A DNA stretch of 64,000 nucleotides from the NCBI RefSeq assembly GCF_002252675.1, contig NZ_NQKY01000004.1, positions 62,001-126,000 on the forward strand. Reading direction: 5' to 3'. The notes under the pieces were generated by a model, which was not told the DNA's origin, did not search any database, and saw only the letters and a program-made list of their open reading frames with translations. Origin of the DNA: Synechococcus sp. BO 8801. Its GTDB lineage: Bacteria; Cyanobacteriota; Cyanobacteriia; PCC-6307; Cyanobiaceae. Positions 6,850 through 14,946 of the stretch are shown piece by piece. The position numbers were made by a program, and so were the translations under genes. Position 1 is the stretch's first letter, and each line of letters starts with the position of its first letter.

Positions 6850-7616
6850 GCAGGGTGCCGGTGGTGGTAGGGCACAAAGCCGAGGCCGTAGATCTGCTCG
6901 AGCCGGGAGGGGCTGAGGGCGTGGTCGGGGGTGCCGTGGCAGCGGAGGCTGCGGTTGAGGCAGAGCACGCCGTCGCAGGTGCGTCGCACCATCTCCAGAT
7001 CGTGGGAGACCTGCAGGATCGTCCAGCCCTCGCTGCGACGCAGCTGGTAGAGGAGGGTGTGGAACTGCTCGGCGGCGCGGGCATCGAGGCCGGCCTGGGC
7101 CTCATCGAGCACCAGCAGGCGGCGGGGGCGCACCACGCAGCTGGCCAGCAGCACCCGCTTGAGCTGGCCACCGGAGAGCTCCGACAGCAGCCGGTCGGCC
7201 AGGTCGGCGCAGAGGGTCTTGCGCAGGGCCTCGCGAACGGCGCTGCGACGGGCCTCGCGGCCCAGCCAGGGCAGGGCCAGGCCCGGGGGATCCCAGCCGA
7301 GGCCGACGAACTCGGCCACCGTGAGCGGGAAGCGGCCGCGGGGGATCAGGGTCTGGGGCAGGTAGGCGAGCCGGGCGCGCAGCTCACGTGGCAGCTGGCC
7401 GTGGCTGCCGAGACTGCAGCCCAGGAAGCGCACCTGGCCGGCCTGGCGGGGCAGGATGCCGAGGATGGCCTGCACCAGGGTGCTCTTGCCGGCCCCGTTC
7501 GGGCCCACCAGGGCCGTGTCGGATTCAGCCACCAGCTGGAAGCTGACGTCATCGACCGCCGTGACTCCCTCGCGCCGCACGCTCAGGTGGCTGACTTCGA
7601 GAACCATTTCGGCCAT
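6810..7616 (-). CDS. Metal-type (ZnuC/MntA-like) ABC transporter ATP-binding protein
   Basis: This 268-residue ABC ATPase has Walker A GPNGAGKST (about residues 37-45), a Q-loop, the signature LSGGQ (about 144) and Walker B LLVLDEAQAG. The remainder, including VSHDLEMV with the switch His, is full length. The sequence style (LVQAILGILPRQAGQVRFLG, LAYLPQ) is closest to the ATPases of Zn/Mn/Fe ABC importers (ZnuC, MntA). The substrate-binding and permease genes normally next to such an ATPase are absent, so its partners must be elsewhere or lost. In Walker B the usual DEPxxG is DEAQAG. It overlaps the convergent protease gene by 40 bp. Confidence 0.82.
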   Translation of the reverse strand: MAEMVLEVSHLSVRREGVTAVDDVSFQLVAESDTALVGPNGAGKSTLVQAILGILPRQAGQVRFLGCSLGSHGQLPRELRARLAYLPQTLIPRGRFPLTVAEFVGLGWDPPGLALPWLGREARRSAVREALRKTLCADLADRLLSELSGGQLKRVLLASCVVRPRRLLVLDEAQAGLDARAAEQFHTLLYQLRRSEGWTILQVSHDLEMVRRTCDGVLCLNRSLRCHGTPDHALSPSRLEQIYGLGFVPYHHRHPAQRPAPPEDAPPG

Positions 7617-7711
7617 TTCTCCACCCTACCCAGACGGCCCCTTGCTGGCTGTCGCCATCCAAACCTGTGGGCCACGAGAATGGACGTCAATGCTCTGGAC
7701 CCAGACCGCCC

Positions 7712-8383
7712 ATGACCTGCCTCGCCGTGACCGGAGCTTCAGGCAAGACGGGCTGGCGAGTGGTGCAGGAGGCCCTGGGCCGGGGCTGGCGGGTGAAGGC
7801 GATCCTGCGGCCGAGCTCCGCGGTGCCGCCGGGGCTGGAGGGGGCGGAGCTGGTGCGTCTGGAGCTGGGGGATACGGAGGCGCTCGGGGCGGCGCTGGCG
7901 GGCTGCGACGCCCTGGTGATCGCCACCGGGGCGCGGCCGTCGGTGGATCTGGCCGGGCCGCTGAAGGTGGATGCCCTGGCGATGCGGCCCCAGATCGATG
8001 CCTGCAAGGCGGCCGGTGTGAAGCGGGTGGTGCTGGTGAGCTCCCTGTGCAGCGGCCGCTGGCTGCATCCGCTCAACCTGTTCGGGCTGATCCTGGTGTG
8101 GAAGGGGGTGGGGGAGCGCTGGCTGGCCGCCAGCGGCCTGGATTGGACGGTGGTGCGCCCCGGAAGGCTGAAGGAAACAGAGGAGGGGATCGAGGCCGAG
8201 GGGATCCGTTTCAGCGGGCCCGACCAACAGGAGAGCGACAGCATTCCGCGGCGGCTGGTGGCGCGGGTGTGCCTGGATGCGGTGGAGAACCCGGCCGCGA
8301 TCGGCCGCATCATCGAGATCACCAGCAGCCCGCAGCAGCCGGCGGTGGGGCTGGGGGAGTGGCTGGCGAGCAGCGCCGCCTGA
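7712..8383 (+). CDS. Atypical SDR / NAD(P)-binding protein
   Basis: This 223-residue protein begins with the nucleotide-binding loop VTGASGKTGWRVVQEALGRG (residues 5-24), a TGxxGxxG motif typical of atypical short-chain dehydrogenases of the SDR5 type. Later features are LVIATGARP, VKRVVLVSSLC and WTVVRPGRL, the last being the usual strand-turn that replaces the YxxxK active site. Such cyanobacterial proteins bind NAD(P)H and include assembly or quinone-linked factors; the substrate here is unknown. The ATG at 7712 was chosen because the Rossmann strand starts immediately after it. Confidence 0.8.
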   Translation: MTCLAVTGASGKTGWRVVQEALGRGWRVKAILRPSSAVPPGLEGAELVRLELGDTEALGAALAGCDALVIATGARPSVDLAGPLKVDALAMRPQIDACKAAGVKRVVLVSSLCSGRWLHPLNLFGLILVWKGVGERWLAASGLDWTVVRPGRLKETEEGIEAEGIRFSGPDQQESDSIPRRLVARVCLDAVENPAAIGRIIEITSSPQQPAVGLGEWLASSAA

Positions 8384-8419
8384 GGGCGGCTGTAGGGTCG
8401 CCGCGGCGGTGGCGGCTGG

Positions 8420-9388
8420 ATGCGCAAACCCACTCTCCTGCTGGTGTTGGCGGTGCTGATGACGGCCGGAGCCAGCTTTGCGGCGGCCAACCTGCTGCTG
8501 CGCCACGCCACCCCCGCCAGCCCGCGCGTGGCGGCGGCGTTGCCGCCCCTGCCGGGGGGCGTGGCCCTGGGGGATCCGACACCGAAATTCGTGGGGGAAA
8601 CGCGGGTGCTGGCGATGGAGGCGATCGACGCCACCGCCTGGGCGCCGATGAACCAGGCGCTGGTGCAACTGGCGCGCCGGTTCCTGGACTACCCCTTCAA
8701 GGGGTTCTCCCTCGATGGCGGCCCGAAGGAGCAGCTGGTGCTGGATCTCAGCAACTTCGACTGCTTCCTGTTCGTGGAGCAGCTGCTGGCGCTGAGCAAC
8801 AGCCGCAAGGTGGACACCCAGGACGAAGGGGTGGAGCGCTTCACCCAGCACGTGCGGCGGCTGCGCTACGTGAATGGCGAGGTGGACTACTGCCGGCGGC
8901 AGCACTACTTCAGCCGCTGGGCCGAGGCGGCCGAGCGCAACGGCTACGTGGTGAACCTCACCCCGTTCCTGCCGGGGGCCAGCAGCCGCAACGTGGCGCT
9001 CAACTTCATGAGCAACCACATCAAGAGCTACAAGCCGATGCAGCTGGCCCGCAACAAACAGTGCATCACGGAGCTGGAGAAGGATCTGGTGCTGAACCAG
9101 GCCTACATCCCCCTGGCGGCGCTACCGGGGGTGCTGCCGTCGCTGCGCAGCGGCGACATCTTCGGGCTGGTGACGAAGGTGCCGGGGCTGGATGTGACCC
9201 ACGTGGGCTTCCTGGAGAAGCGCGACGGGGTGGTGGATGCCATCCACGCGGCGGAGGGGGCGGGGGTGATCCGCAGTGAGAATCTCGCGGCTTATGCGGG
9301 GCGGGTGCCGGATGTGATCGGGGTGGCGGTGTGGCGGCCGAGGCCGAATGATGGGGATGCGGCGAAGAGCGCTAAACCGGGGGGATAA
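8420..9388 (+). CDS. DUF1460 exported cell-wall amidase-like protein
   Basis: This 322-residue protein begins with a signal peptide or membrane anchor (residues 5-28). The DUF1460 core follows: [17 protein letters not shown], then [17 protein letters not shown], where the Cys of FDCFLFVEQ is the candidate nucleophile of this NlpC/P60-like superfamily. Further on are [18 protein letters not shown] and the His-containing [12 protein letters not shown]. Family members are annotated as N-acetylmuramoyl-L-alanine amidase-like enzymes acting on peptidoglycan. The 3' end overlaps the end of the convergent RTX gene by 17 bp. Confidence 0.78.
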   Translation: MRKPTLLLVLAVLMTAGASFAAANLLLRHATPASPRVAAALPPLPGGVALGDPTPKFVGETRVLAMEAIDATAWAPMNQALVQLARRFLDYPFKGFSLDGGPKEQLVLDLSNFDCFLFVEQLLALSNSRKVDTQDEGVERFTQHVRRLRYVNGEVDYCRRQHYFSRWAEAAERNGYVVNLTPFLPGASSRNVALNFMSNHIKSYKPMQLARNKQCITELEKDLVLNQAYIPLAALPGVLPSLRSGDIFGLVTKVPGLDVTHVGFLEKRDGVVDAIHAAEGAGVIRSENLAAYAGRVPDVIGVAVWRPRPNDGDAAKSAKPGG

Positions 9389-12300
9389 GTGCAAGGACGT
9401 CCGCTTCACCGAAGGTGACACCGTTGGAGAACCGAAAAGTCTCTACTCCATAATCCTTGGAGACGAAGTAATTCGAAACCACCAACAGATCCCTAGTAGA
9501 AAACCTCATTTCAAGGTTGCCCCCCTGCCGTCGAGTCGACACGAGATCAGTGGATCGCAGATTGGAGAAGGTCACCGCATCCTTGCTCGTCACATTGGGT
9601 TCATAGTCCGTGATGGTCTTGATGGCACCACTTCTGACAATGGCATAGGTGTCATCTCCCTCGCCACCGACAAGGGTGTCATTCCCCGTACCGGAGATAA
9701 GGCGGTCCCGCCCTCTCCCACCATGGAGCGCATCATGACCAGCGCCACCATCAAGGATGTCATCGCCGTCTCCCCCATGCAGAGTGTCATTGCCATTCCC
9801 TCCTGTCAGAGCATCGTTCAGGACACCCCCGTAAAGAAGATCATGGCCGTCCAACCCATTGATGCGGTTGGCCATGTCATTGAAGCCACCAAGCGTGTCA
9901 TTCCCTACCGTGGCACCACTGACCACGACGCGGTCGCGAAGATGGCCATCCCCCCAGACAACACCGTTGGTGAATTGGAAGGCCTCAATACGATGGACTT
10001 CTGAGGCAAAGTAGTTCTCCACCTTCAACTGGCCACCTCTAGAGTCACGGAGAATCAGGTGGCTCCCGTGACGCTCGGTCGATGTGATGTCCTGGGAACG
10101 CAGGTTCTGATACTGGACCACATCACGGTTGCCGCTCGCGTAATCCACGTCACTGATCTCCTTTCGCTCTCCTCCCTGGCTGATCACATACACGTCATCG
10201 CCGATCCCGCCGTTCAGGCTGTCGTTGCCGCTGCCGGACACCAGCCAGTCCCGGCCCGCGCCGCCATGCAACAGGTCATTACCGCTGCCGCCATCGAGCT
10301 GGTCATCGCCATCGCTGCCGCTCAGGTAGTCATGGCCATCGCCGCCCTTCAGCACATCGTTGAATCCGCCCCCGAACACCGCATCGTCGCCCTCCAGGGC
10401 GTCGATACGGTTCACCATGTCCCAGAAGCCACCCAGCCTGTCCGCACCGGCTGTCGCTCCTCCCACCACCACACGATCCCGCAGCTCCACATCGCCCCAG
10501 CGGCTTCCATCGGCGAACTGGAACTCCTCGATCCGGTAAACCTCCGAGGCAAAATAATGCTCCACCCACAGACGGTCCGTCAGTCCATAGTGCAGGTACA
10601 GCTGCGAACCATGACGTTCGACTAACCGCACATCGGATGGATTCACATTCGTGAACAGCACCACATCACGGTTGCCGCTCGCGTAATCCACGTCACTGAT
10701 CTCCTTTCGCTCTCCTCCCAAGCCGATCACATACACGTCATCCCCGATCCCGCCGTTCAGGCTGTCGTTGCCGCTGCCGGACACCAGCCAGTCCCGGCCC
10801 GCGCCGCCATGCAACAGGTCATTACCGCTGCCGCCATCGAGCTGGTCATCGCCATCGCTGCCGCTCAGGTAGTCATGGCCATCGCCGCCCTTCAGCACAT
10901 CGTTGAATCCGCCGCCGAACACCGCATCGTCGCCCTCCAGGGCGTCAATCCGGTTCACCATGTCCCAGAAGCCACCCAGCCTGTCCGCACCGGCTGTCGC
11001 TCCTCCCACCACCACACGATCCCGCAGCTCCACATCGCCCCAGCGGCTTCCATCGGCGAACTGGAACTCCTCGATCCGGTAAACCTCCGAGGCAAAATAA
11101 TGCTCCACCCACAGACGGTCCGTCAGTCCATAGTGCAGGTACAGCTGCGAACCATGACGTTCGACTAACCGCACATCGGATGGATTCACATTCGTGAACA
11201 GCACCACATCACGGTTGCCGCTCGCGTAATCCACGTCACTGATCTCTTTTCGCTCTCCTCCCTGGCTGATCACATACACGTCATCGCCAACACCGCCGTT
11301 CAGGCTGTCGTTGCCACTCCCCGACACCAGCCAGTCATGACCCGCGCCGCCATGCAACAGGTCATCGCCCGCTCCGCCTTCGATCCAATCCTGACCATCC
11401 GTACCAGACAAGTAGTTGGATTCTGATGATCCTTGAAAAAGGCGATGCCCTGAAGCAAGCCGTTGGAAAACGCTTCCTTTTGCTGCATCGGAAATGAATG
11501 AGTCCTGCAATTTGACCAGAATCAGAGATCCAGAATCTCCGATGGCTCGAAAAGATCGAGTCAGCTTATACAGTCCCAGGAAGTCTGATGACTGGAGGAA
11601 GCTTGCATCCAGATAGTTGGCGATCCACTGCAGGCTCTGCTGCGATGGCTGCAAGTGAATGTCACCATCTGCTGTCACAAGACGTTGCAGGATCGGCTTT
11701 GCATCCGTCTGGAGAATCAGCTGATCTTCCAACTGAAGACGGAGATCTTCATAGGCCTGATGAAGCAACCGCACCGCCGGACCAATCGGCCGAGGGTCAG
11801 TCCAGCCCTGGCGAAAGCGCTGACCGAGCAGGCGCTCCATGACTGCGAGTCGTCCATCGATCGCATCCCAGCCAGCCTTGAGCTGCTCAGAAGACACCCC
11901 CACCCAACGAAAGATCAATGGATCAATCAGTACCTCGCGCTGTAAGGTGTTGCCCTGGATCCAGCTTTCCAGAAGCAATCGCAGCTCTCCGGATTGATCT
12001 GCAGCCATGGCTTGATGCAGGTCAGGCACCATACCCATGCCTTTCAGATCTGGAAGTGCAGAAAGGCCTGCATCAATGGAGACAGGGTGAAGCCACCTGG
12101 TTCGTGCCTGGTCGACCTGAAACCAGACATCATGCATGGATTGAAGAGTTCCGTCAGAGGCCTGGAATCTACCGATCTGAAGGTGCCGGTTACCCTCAGA
12201 GTCGACCATATCTGATGCTGCATAGTCAACACCAAGCCGCAGCAAGCCTGCCTCGCTGAGGCTCACAATCTCGTCATGATCGGTAACCGCATTGCTATTT

Positions 12301-13889
12301 CTGTCAATCCATACACTCAGCTTCGACCATACTGGATCTTGTTGATCGATCCAGCGATCTCCATTTCCATCAAGCGCCCTGAGAGCATCAAATCCATTGG
12401 CCGCCTTCGTTCCATTCGGCAGCAATGTGTGATTGCCAAATAGCTCACCTCCATGGTCGATGAGACCATTGCTATCAAGATCATGCACAAGCAGTCCGTC
12501 CGTCGGGCTGATCCAACCCGTCCGTTCGGCAAATCCATTACCGTCATGATCAAAATGGATCGCAGATCCATGCTCAGATGATGTAATCACTCCATTGCGG
12601 TCAAGATCAAGAATAAGGGGACATGAATAGTTTCTTTCCGCCGCTTGAAACTGATTTCTCAATACCCCCAGTCCCCGATCCCAGAGATCGGCAAGGTGCC
12701 CGGCCACAAACTCTGCAGCCTCGTCGGAATAGGCACTTCCAAGCATCGAGGCCGACAGCACGATGCCACTTGCAGCCAACCAGCCCAGCGGGCCCGCAGC
12801 CAGCAAGGGTGCCACTGCCAGTGATGCCAGGCGACCAGCAAGAATCGCCCCGGCATTCTCAAGTGCCCATTGGGTCATCATCCGCTGTGCAGCGTCCGGA
12901 TCGCCCGCATCCATTGCTGCTTTGGCATCATGGGCCACGGCCGCAAGGCTGACGACGTCAGCAATGTGACCCAGTTGATCCATGGCCTTGAGCCAACGCG
13001 ATGGAGTCTGAGGAGTCTGAGGAGACTGATTGAGAAGATCTCGCTTGTAGTGAACAGCCAAATTGTCCTGGGCTATTCGGATCTCTCTCAGCGCTTCACG
13101 ATGGGCAACCACCCTCTCCTGGGGAATGAAGTCCGCCATCGACCGCATCGGAGTATCGGGGGGAGGGGCATTCCCATTGATCGCATTGGAGTCTTCAAAG
13201 AAGTTTCGGGCGTCAAGGACGTAATGCCGATCCACCATCACTGGATTTCCAGCTGCATCAACAGCAATCTTTAGCCTCGAAGCTCTTTCGTCAGAAGCAG
13301 TAATGATGACGGAGAACGCCTCCTCAATTGTCATTCCCCGGAAAGCCTCTATGGGAATACCATCTATACTTGTAACGTTTGGGTTGCTAAGGATAATTGG
13401 AAGCTCAGTCTGAAAGAATACTCTGTTGTCAACGGCGCTTCCAGTAAATGTGACGACCTCACCTACTGCATCAGCAGCGTACTTGGCAGACAATCGATCC
13501 CATACTCCGTTATTGATCCTCGAATTTCCAATTCTCTCGCCATCCATGAAGCTCCTGAGCTCATCAGGATTGTCTTTGAAGATCTCTTCAAACTTTCTCT
13601 TTAGCTTCTCATTGTAAAACTGTGTGCCTTGAGTTTGATTCAGGAACTTACCCGCCTCAGACTGGTCGATTGTGCGGACATTATTTCCAGACCTATGCAG
13701 GGCCTCTGCAATCGCTCCCGAATGCAGCCTGCGAGTTCCTTCCGAGTGAAACTCGCCAGTAAAGCCACTATACAAAACAGTAACGGGGCCATCAACCCGG
13801 TGGTCAACTCGGTCAATTAGTTCGAGAAGCTGCTCTTTAGTGTGAACCGTATCCAGCAGTTCATTCGCCTGCTCAGCAGTAAGCAACAT
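9372..13889 (-). CDS. Large RTX-repeat protein with a toxin-like N-terminal domain
   Basis: This 1505-residue protein has no N-terminal signal peptide. Residues 30-215 contain [24 protein letters not shown] and [17 protein letters not shown] with [14 protein letters not shown], which resembles from memory a domain of polymorphic toxins. Residues 340-400 hold a glycine-rich hydrophobic stretch. Residues 425-545 carry calcium-loop motifs ([50 protein letters not shown]). RTX nonapeptide blocks occur at about 830-875, 1010-1056, 1190-1237 and 1353-1413, separated by spacers with FYFASEV-type repeats. Such proteins leave the cell by type I secretion through a C-terminal signal; no transporter is in the window. 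The gene is AT-richer than its neighbours, especially its 5' half. The candidate partner lies 33 bp upstream. Confidence 0.85.
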   Translation of the reverse strand: MLLTAEQANELLDTVHTKEQLLELIDRVDHRVDGPVTVLYSGFTGEFHSEGTRRLHSGAIAEALHRSGNNVRTIDQSEAGKFLNQTQGTQFYNEKLKRKFEEIFKDNPDELRSFMDGERIGNSRINNGVWDRLSAKYAADAVGEVVTFTGSAVDNRVFFQTELPIILSNPNVTSIDGIPIEAFRGMTIEEAFSVIITASDERASRLKIAVDAAGNPVMVDRHYVLDARNFFEDSNAINGNAPPPDTPMRSMADFIPQERVVAHREALREIRIAQDNLAVHYKRDLLNQSPQTPQTPSRWLKAMDQLGHIADVVSLAAVAHDAKAAMDAGDPDAAQRMMTQWALENAGAILAGRLASLAVAPLLAAGPLGWLAASGIVLSASMLGSAYSDEAAEFVAGHLADLWDRGLGVLRNQFQAAERNYSCPLILDLDRNGVITSSEHGSAIHFDHDGNGFAERTGWISPTDGLLVHDLDSNGLIDHGGELFGNHTLLPNGTKAANGFDALRALDGNGDRWIDQQDPVWSKLSVWIDRNSNAVTDHDEIVSLSEAGLLRLGVDYAASDMVDSEGNRHLQIGRFQASDGTLQSMHDVWFQVDQARTRWLHPVSIDAGLSALPDLKGMGMVPDLHQAMAADQSGELRLLLESWIQGNTLQREVLIDPLIFRWVGVSSEQLKAGWDAIDGRLAVMERLLGQRFRQGWTDPRPIGPAVRLLHQAYEDLRLQLEDQLILQTDAKPILQRLVTADGDIHLQPSQQSLQWIANYLDASFLQSSDFLGLYKLTRSFRAIGDSGSLILVKLQDSFISDAAKGSVFQRLASGHRLFQGSSESNYLSGTDGQDWIEGGAGDDLLHGGAGHDWLVSGSGNDSLNGGVGDDVYVISQGGERKEISDVDYASGNRDVVLFTNVNPSDVRLVERHGSQLYLHYGLTDRLWVEHYFASEVYRIEEFQFADGSRWGDVELRDRVVVGGATAGADRLGGFWDMVNRIDALEGDDAVFGGGFNDVLKGGDGHDYLSGSDGDDQLDGGSGNDLLHGGAGRDWLVSGSGNDSLNGGIGDDVYVIGLGGERKEISDVDYASGNRDVVLFTNVNPSDVRLVERHGSQLYLHYGLTDRLWVEHYFASEVYRIEEFQFADGSRWGDVELRDRVVVGGATAGADRLGGFWDMVNRIDALEGDDAVFGGGFNDVLKGGDGHDYLSGSDGDDQLDGGSGNDLLHGGAGRDWLVSGSGNDSLNGGIGDDVYVISQGGERKEISDVDYASGNRDVVQYQNLRSQDITSTERHGSHLILRDSRGGQLKVENYFASEVHRIEAFQFTNGVVWGDGHLRDRVVVSGATVGNDTLGGFNDMANRINGLDGHDLLYGGVLNDALTGGNGNDTLHGGDGDDILDGGAGHDALHGGRGRDRLISGTGNDTLVGGEGDDTYAIVRSGAIKTITDYEPNVTSKDAVTFSNLRSTDLVSTRRQGGNLEMRFSTRDLLVVSNYFVSKDYGVETFRFSNGVTFGEADVLALIPPV
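10121..11365 (-). repeat. Tandem 543-bp near-identical repeats inside the RTX gene
   Basis: The sequence starting GTTGCCGCTCGCGTAATCC recurs at 10128, 10671 and 11214, a period of exactly 543 bp (181 codons). Two complete copies (about 10121-10663 and 10664-11206) are nearly identical; differences include GATACGG/AATCCGG near 10395/10940 and CTGGCTG/AAGCCGA near 10181/10722. A partial third copy (about 11207-11365) is more diverged. Each unit encodes one RTX block plus its spacer. The near identity points to recent duplication or ongoing unequal exchange, and the length is prone to assembly collapse. Confidence 0.9.
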
Positions 13890-13922
13890 GATGTTGAGGA
13901 GCGACTTAACTTTCTTGACTTA

Positions 13923-14432
13923 CTAGAATTCAAAAGACACTTGACGAATAGGAGCAAACGCATTCTCCCTGCCATCAAAACCATAGGCGAGAAGAGCAGC
14001 TTTCAATGTCGAGAACACGGCTTGCTTACTCAGGCCGCCAAGGTCGAATGGCTGAATATGAGCAACCTCTTTCCACACGATTCGGTACGGAGACTCTTTG
14101 AATGACTCCGATCCACTACCCATATTCAGGTAAACTCTCAAGAGAATTCCTTCGAGATAGAAATCAAACTGCCCTTCTGGATCGTATCCAAATGCGTAGC
14201 TTTGCATGATCCCCCCCCACAGGTAGCAATCCAGCTCCCTATCCCTCGTCCAGTAACGGCCATCACCGGGCTTGAACGGCAGGTTGTATCGGGCAATGTC
14301 TTCATCCGAGACCACTTCGTTCACGAAGCCCATCTGGGTTGCCTCAAACACTGTGGGACACAACGGTTGGAAGCCATGATCCGCGTTGGTGGAATTGCCA
14401 TCACGCGACTTCCTGGACATCAGGAGTTGCAC
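13923..14432 (-). CDS. Orphan 169-residue protein linked to the RTX gene; candidate immunity protein
   Basis: The protein starts at GTG (14430-14432), or at ATG 14420. It is soluble, without signal peptide or membrane segments. Notable segments are FVNEVVSDEDIARYNLP, YWTRDRELDCYLWGG, QFDFYLEGILLRV and SPYRIVWKEVAHIQPFDLG. The mixed alpha/beta, Asp/Glu- and Trp-containing composition would suit an immunity protein, and I have the impression of similar uncharacterised bacterial proteins with a YWTRDRExDxYLWGG pattern, but I can name no family. It is on the same strand as the RTX gene, ends 33 bp upstream of it, and shares its AT-richer composition, so both were probably acquired together. Confidence 0.55.
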   Translation of the reverse strand: MQLLMSRKSRDGNSTNADHGFQPLCPTVFEATQMGFVNEVVSDEDIARYNLPFKPGDGRYWTRDRELDCYLWGGIMQSYAFGYDPEGQFDFYLEGILLRVYLNMGSGSESFKESPYRIVWKEVAHIQPFDLGGLSKQAVFSTLKAALLAYGFDGRENAFAPIRQVSFEF

Positions 14433-14946
14433 GTTGAGAACCTAACGATGGACAGGGGGATCGGCCAGCGATGACGAAACGTCGAACGCGTGCAGGTCCT
14501 GTTCCAGGCTTCCCGGCGGCGGTCACGGGGTCCATGGCTCCACGCGTCAGTGCTTCGGGAGGCCGTCGTGGAAGAAGTCAGAGCGCTTCAACGATGCCTG
14601 TCCAGCCAGGGCGGCATCTACCGCACCAGGAGGGTCTTCAGGCATCAAGGCACACGGCTGACAATGGGGCACAAAGTCCTGGATCAGCGCTGCAAGGCCA
14701 TGTAGGACACGTCCTTGTCTCAGCGCTGCGTCGCGATCCAGACCATTGTCGAGGCTGCGGCCAGTGACCTTCGTACCACCTTTGGTGGCGATACCGGTGC
14801 CATGGTGAGCGGCAGGCCCACGAGGGTCATTGCTGGGCTCTGGCCCCAGAGCCGCCTAGTCGCTGGTGCGCCCAGAGCCAAAGAGACAAACCTTCACCCG
14901 TCTTCAGCGGCCAAAGCCCTGCTGCCTAGCTTGAAATCAAGCCGCC
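14433..14946. other. Gene-poor 514-bp stretch between the RTX partner gene and the TPR gene
   Basis: No convincing gene is present. Short open frames on the plus strand (for example 14490-14705, 71 residues, basic, with VVEEVRALQRCLSS) show irregular codon use and no family I recognise. The composition is intermediate between the AT-richer RTX region and the GC-rich chromosome. The simplest reading is the eroded remains of one or more genes plus the upstream regions of the two divergent flanking genes. I see no terminal inverted repeats or transposase. Confidence 0.4.

Noticed and set aside
10059-11168. Two plus-strand open frames in the RTX region with almost identical translations (from 10059 and 10809)
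   Set aside because: They are antisense shadows of the RTX repeats. Their identity reflects the 543-bp duplication, not paralogous genes.
10121-11365. Possible CRISPR or minisatellite array
   Set aside because: The period is 543 bp, coding and in frame, with no short repeat/spacer structure.
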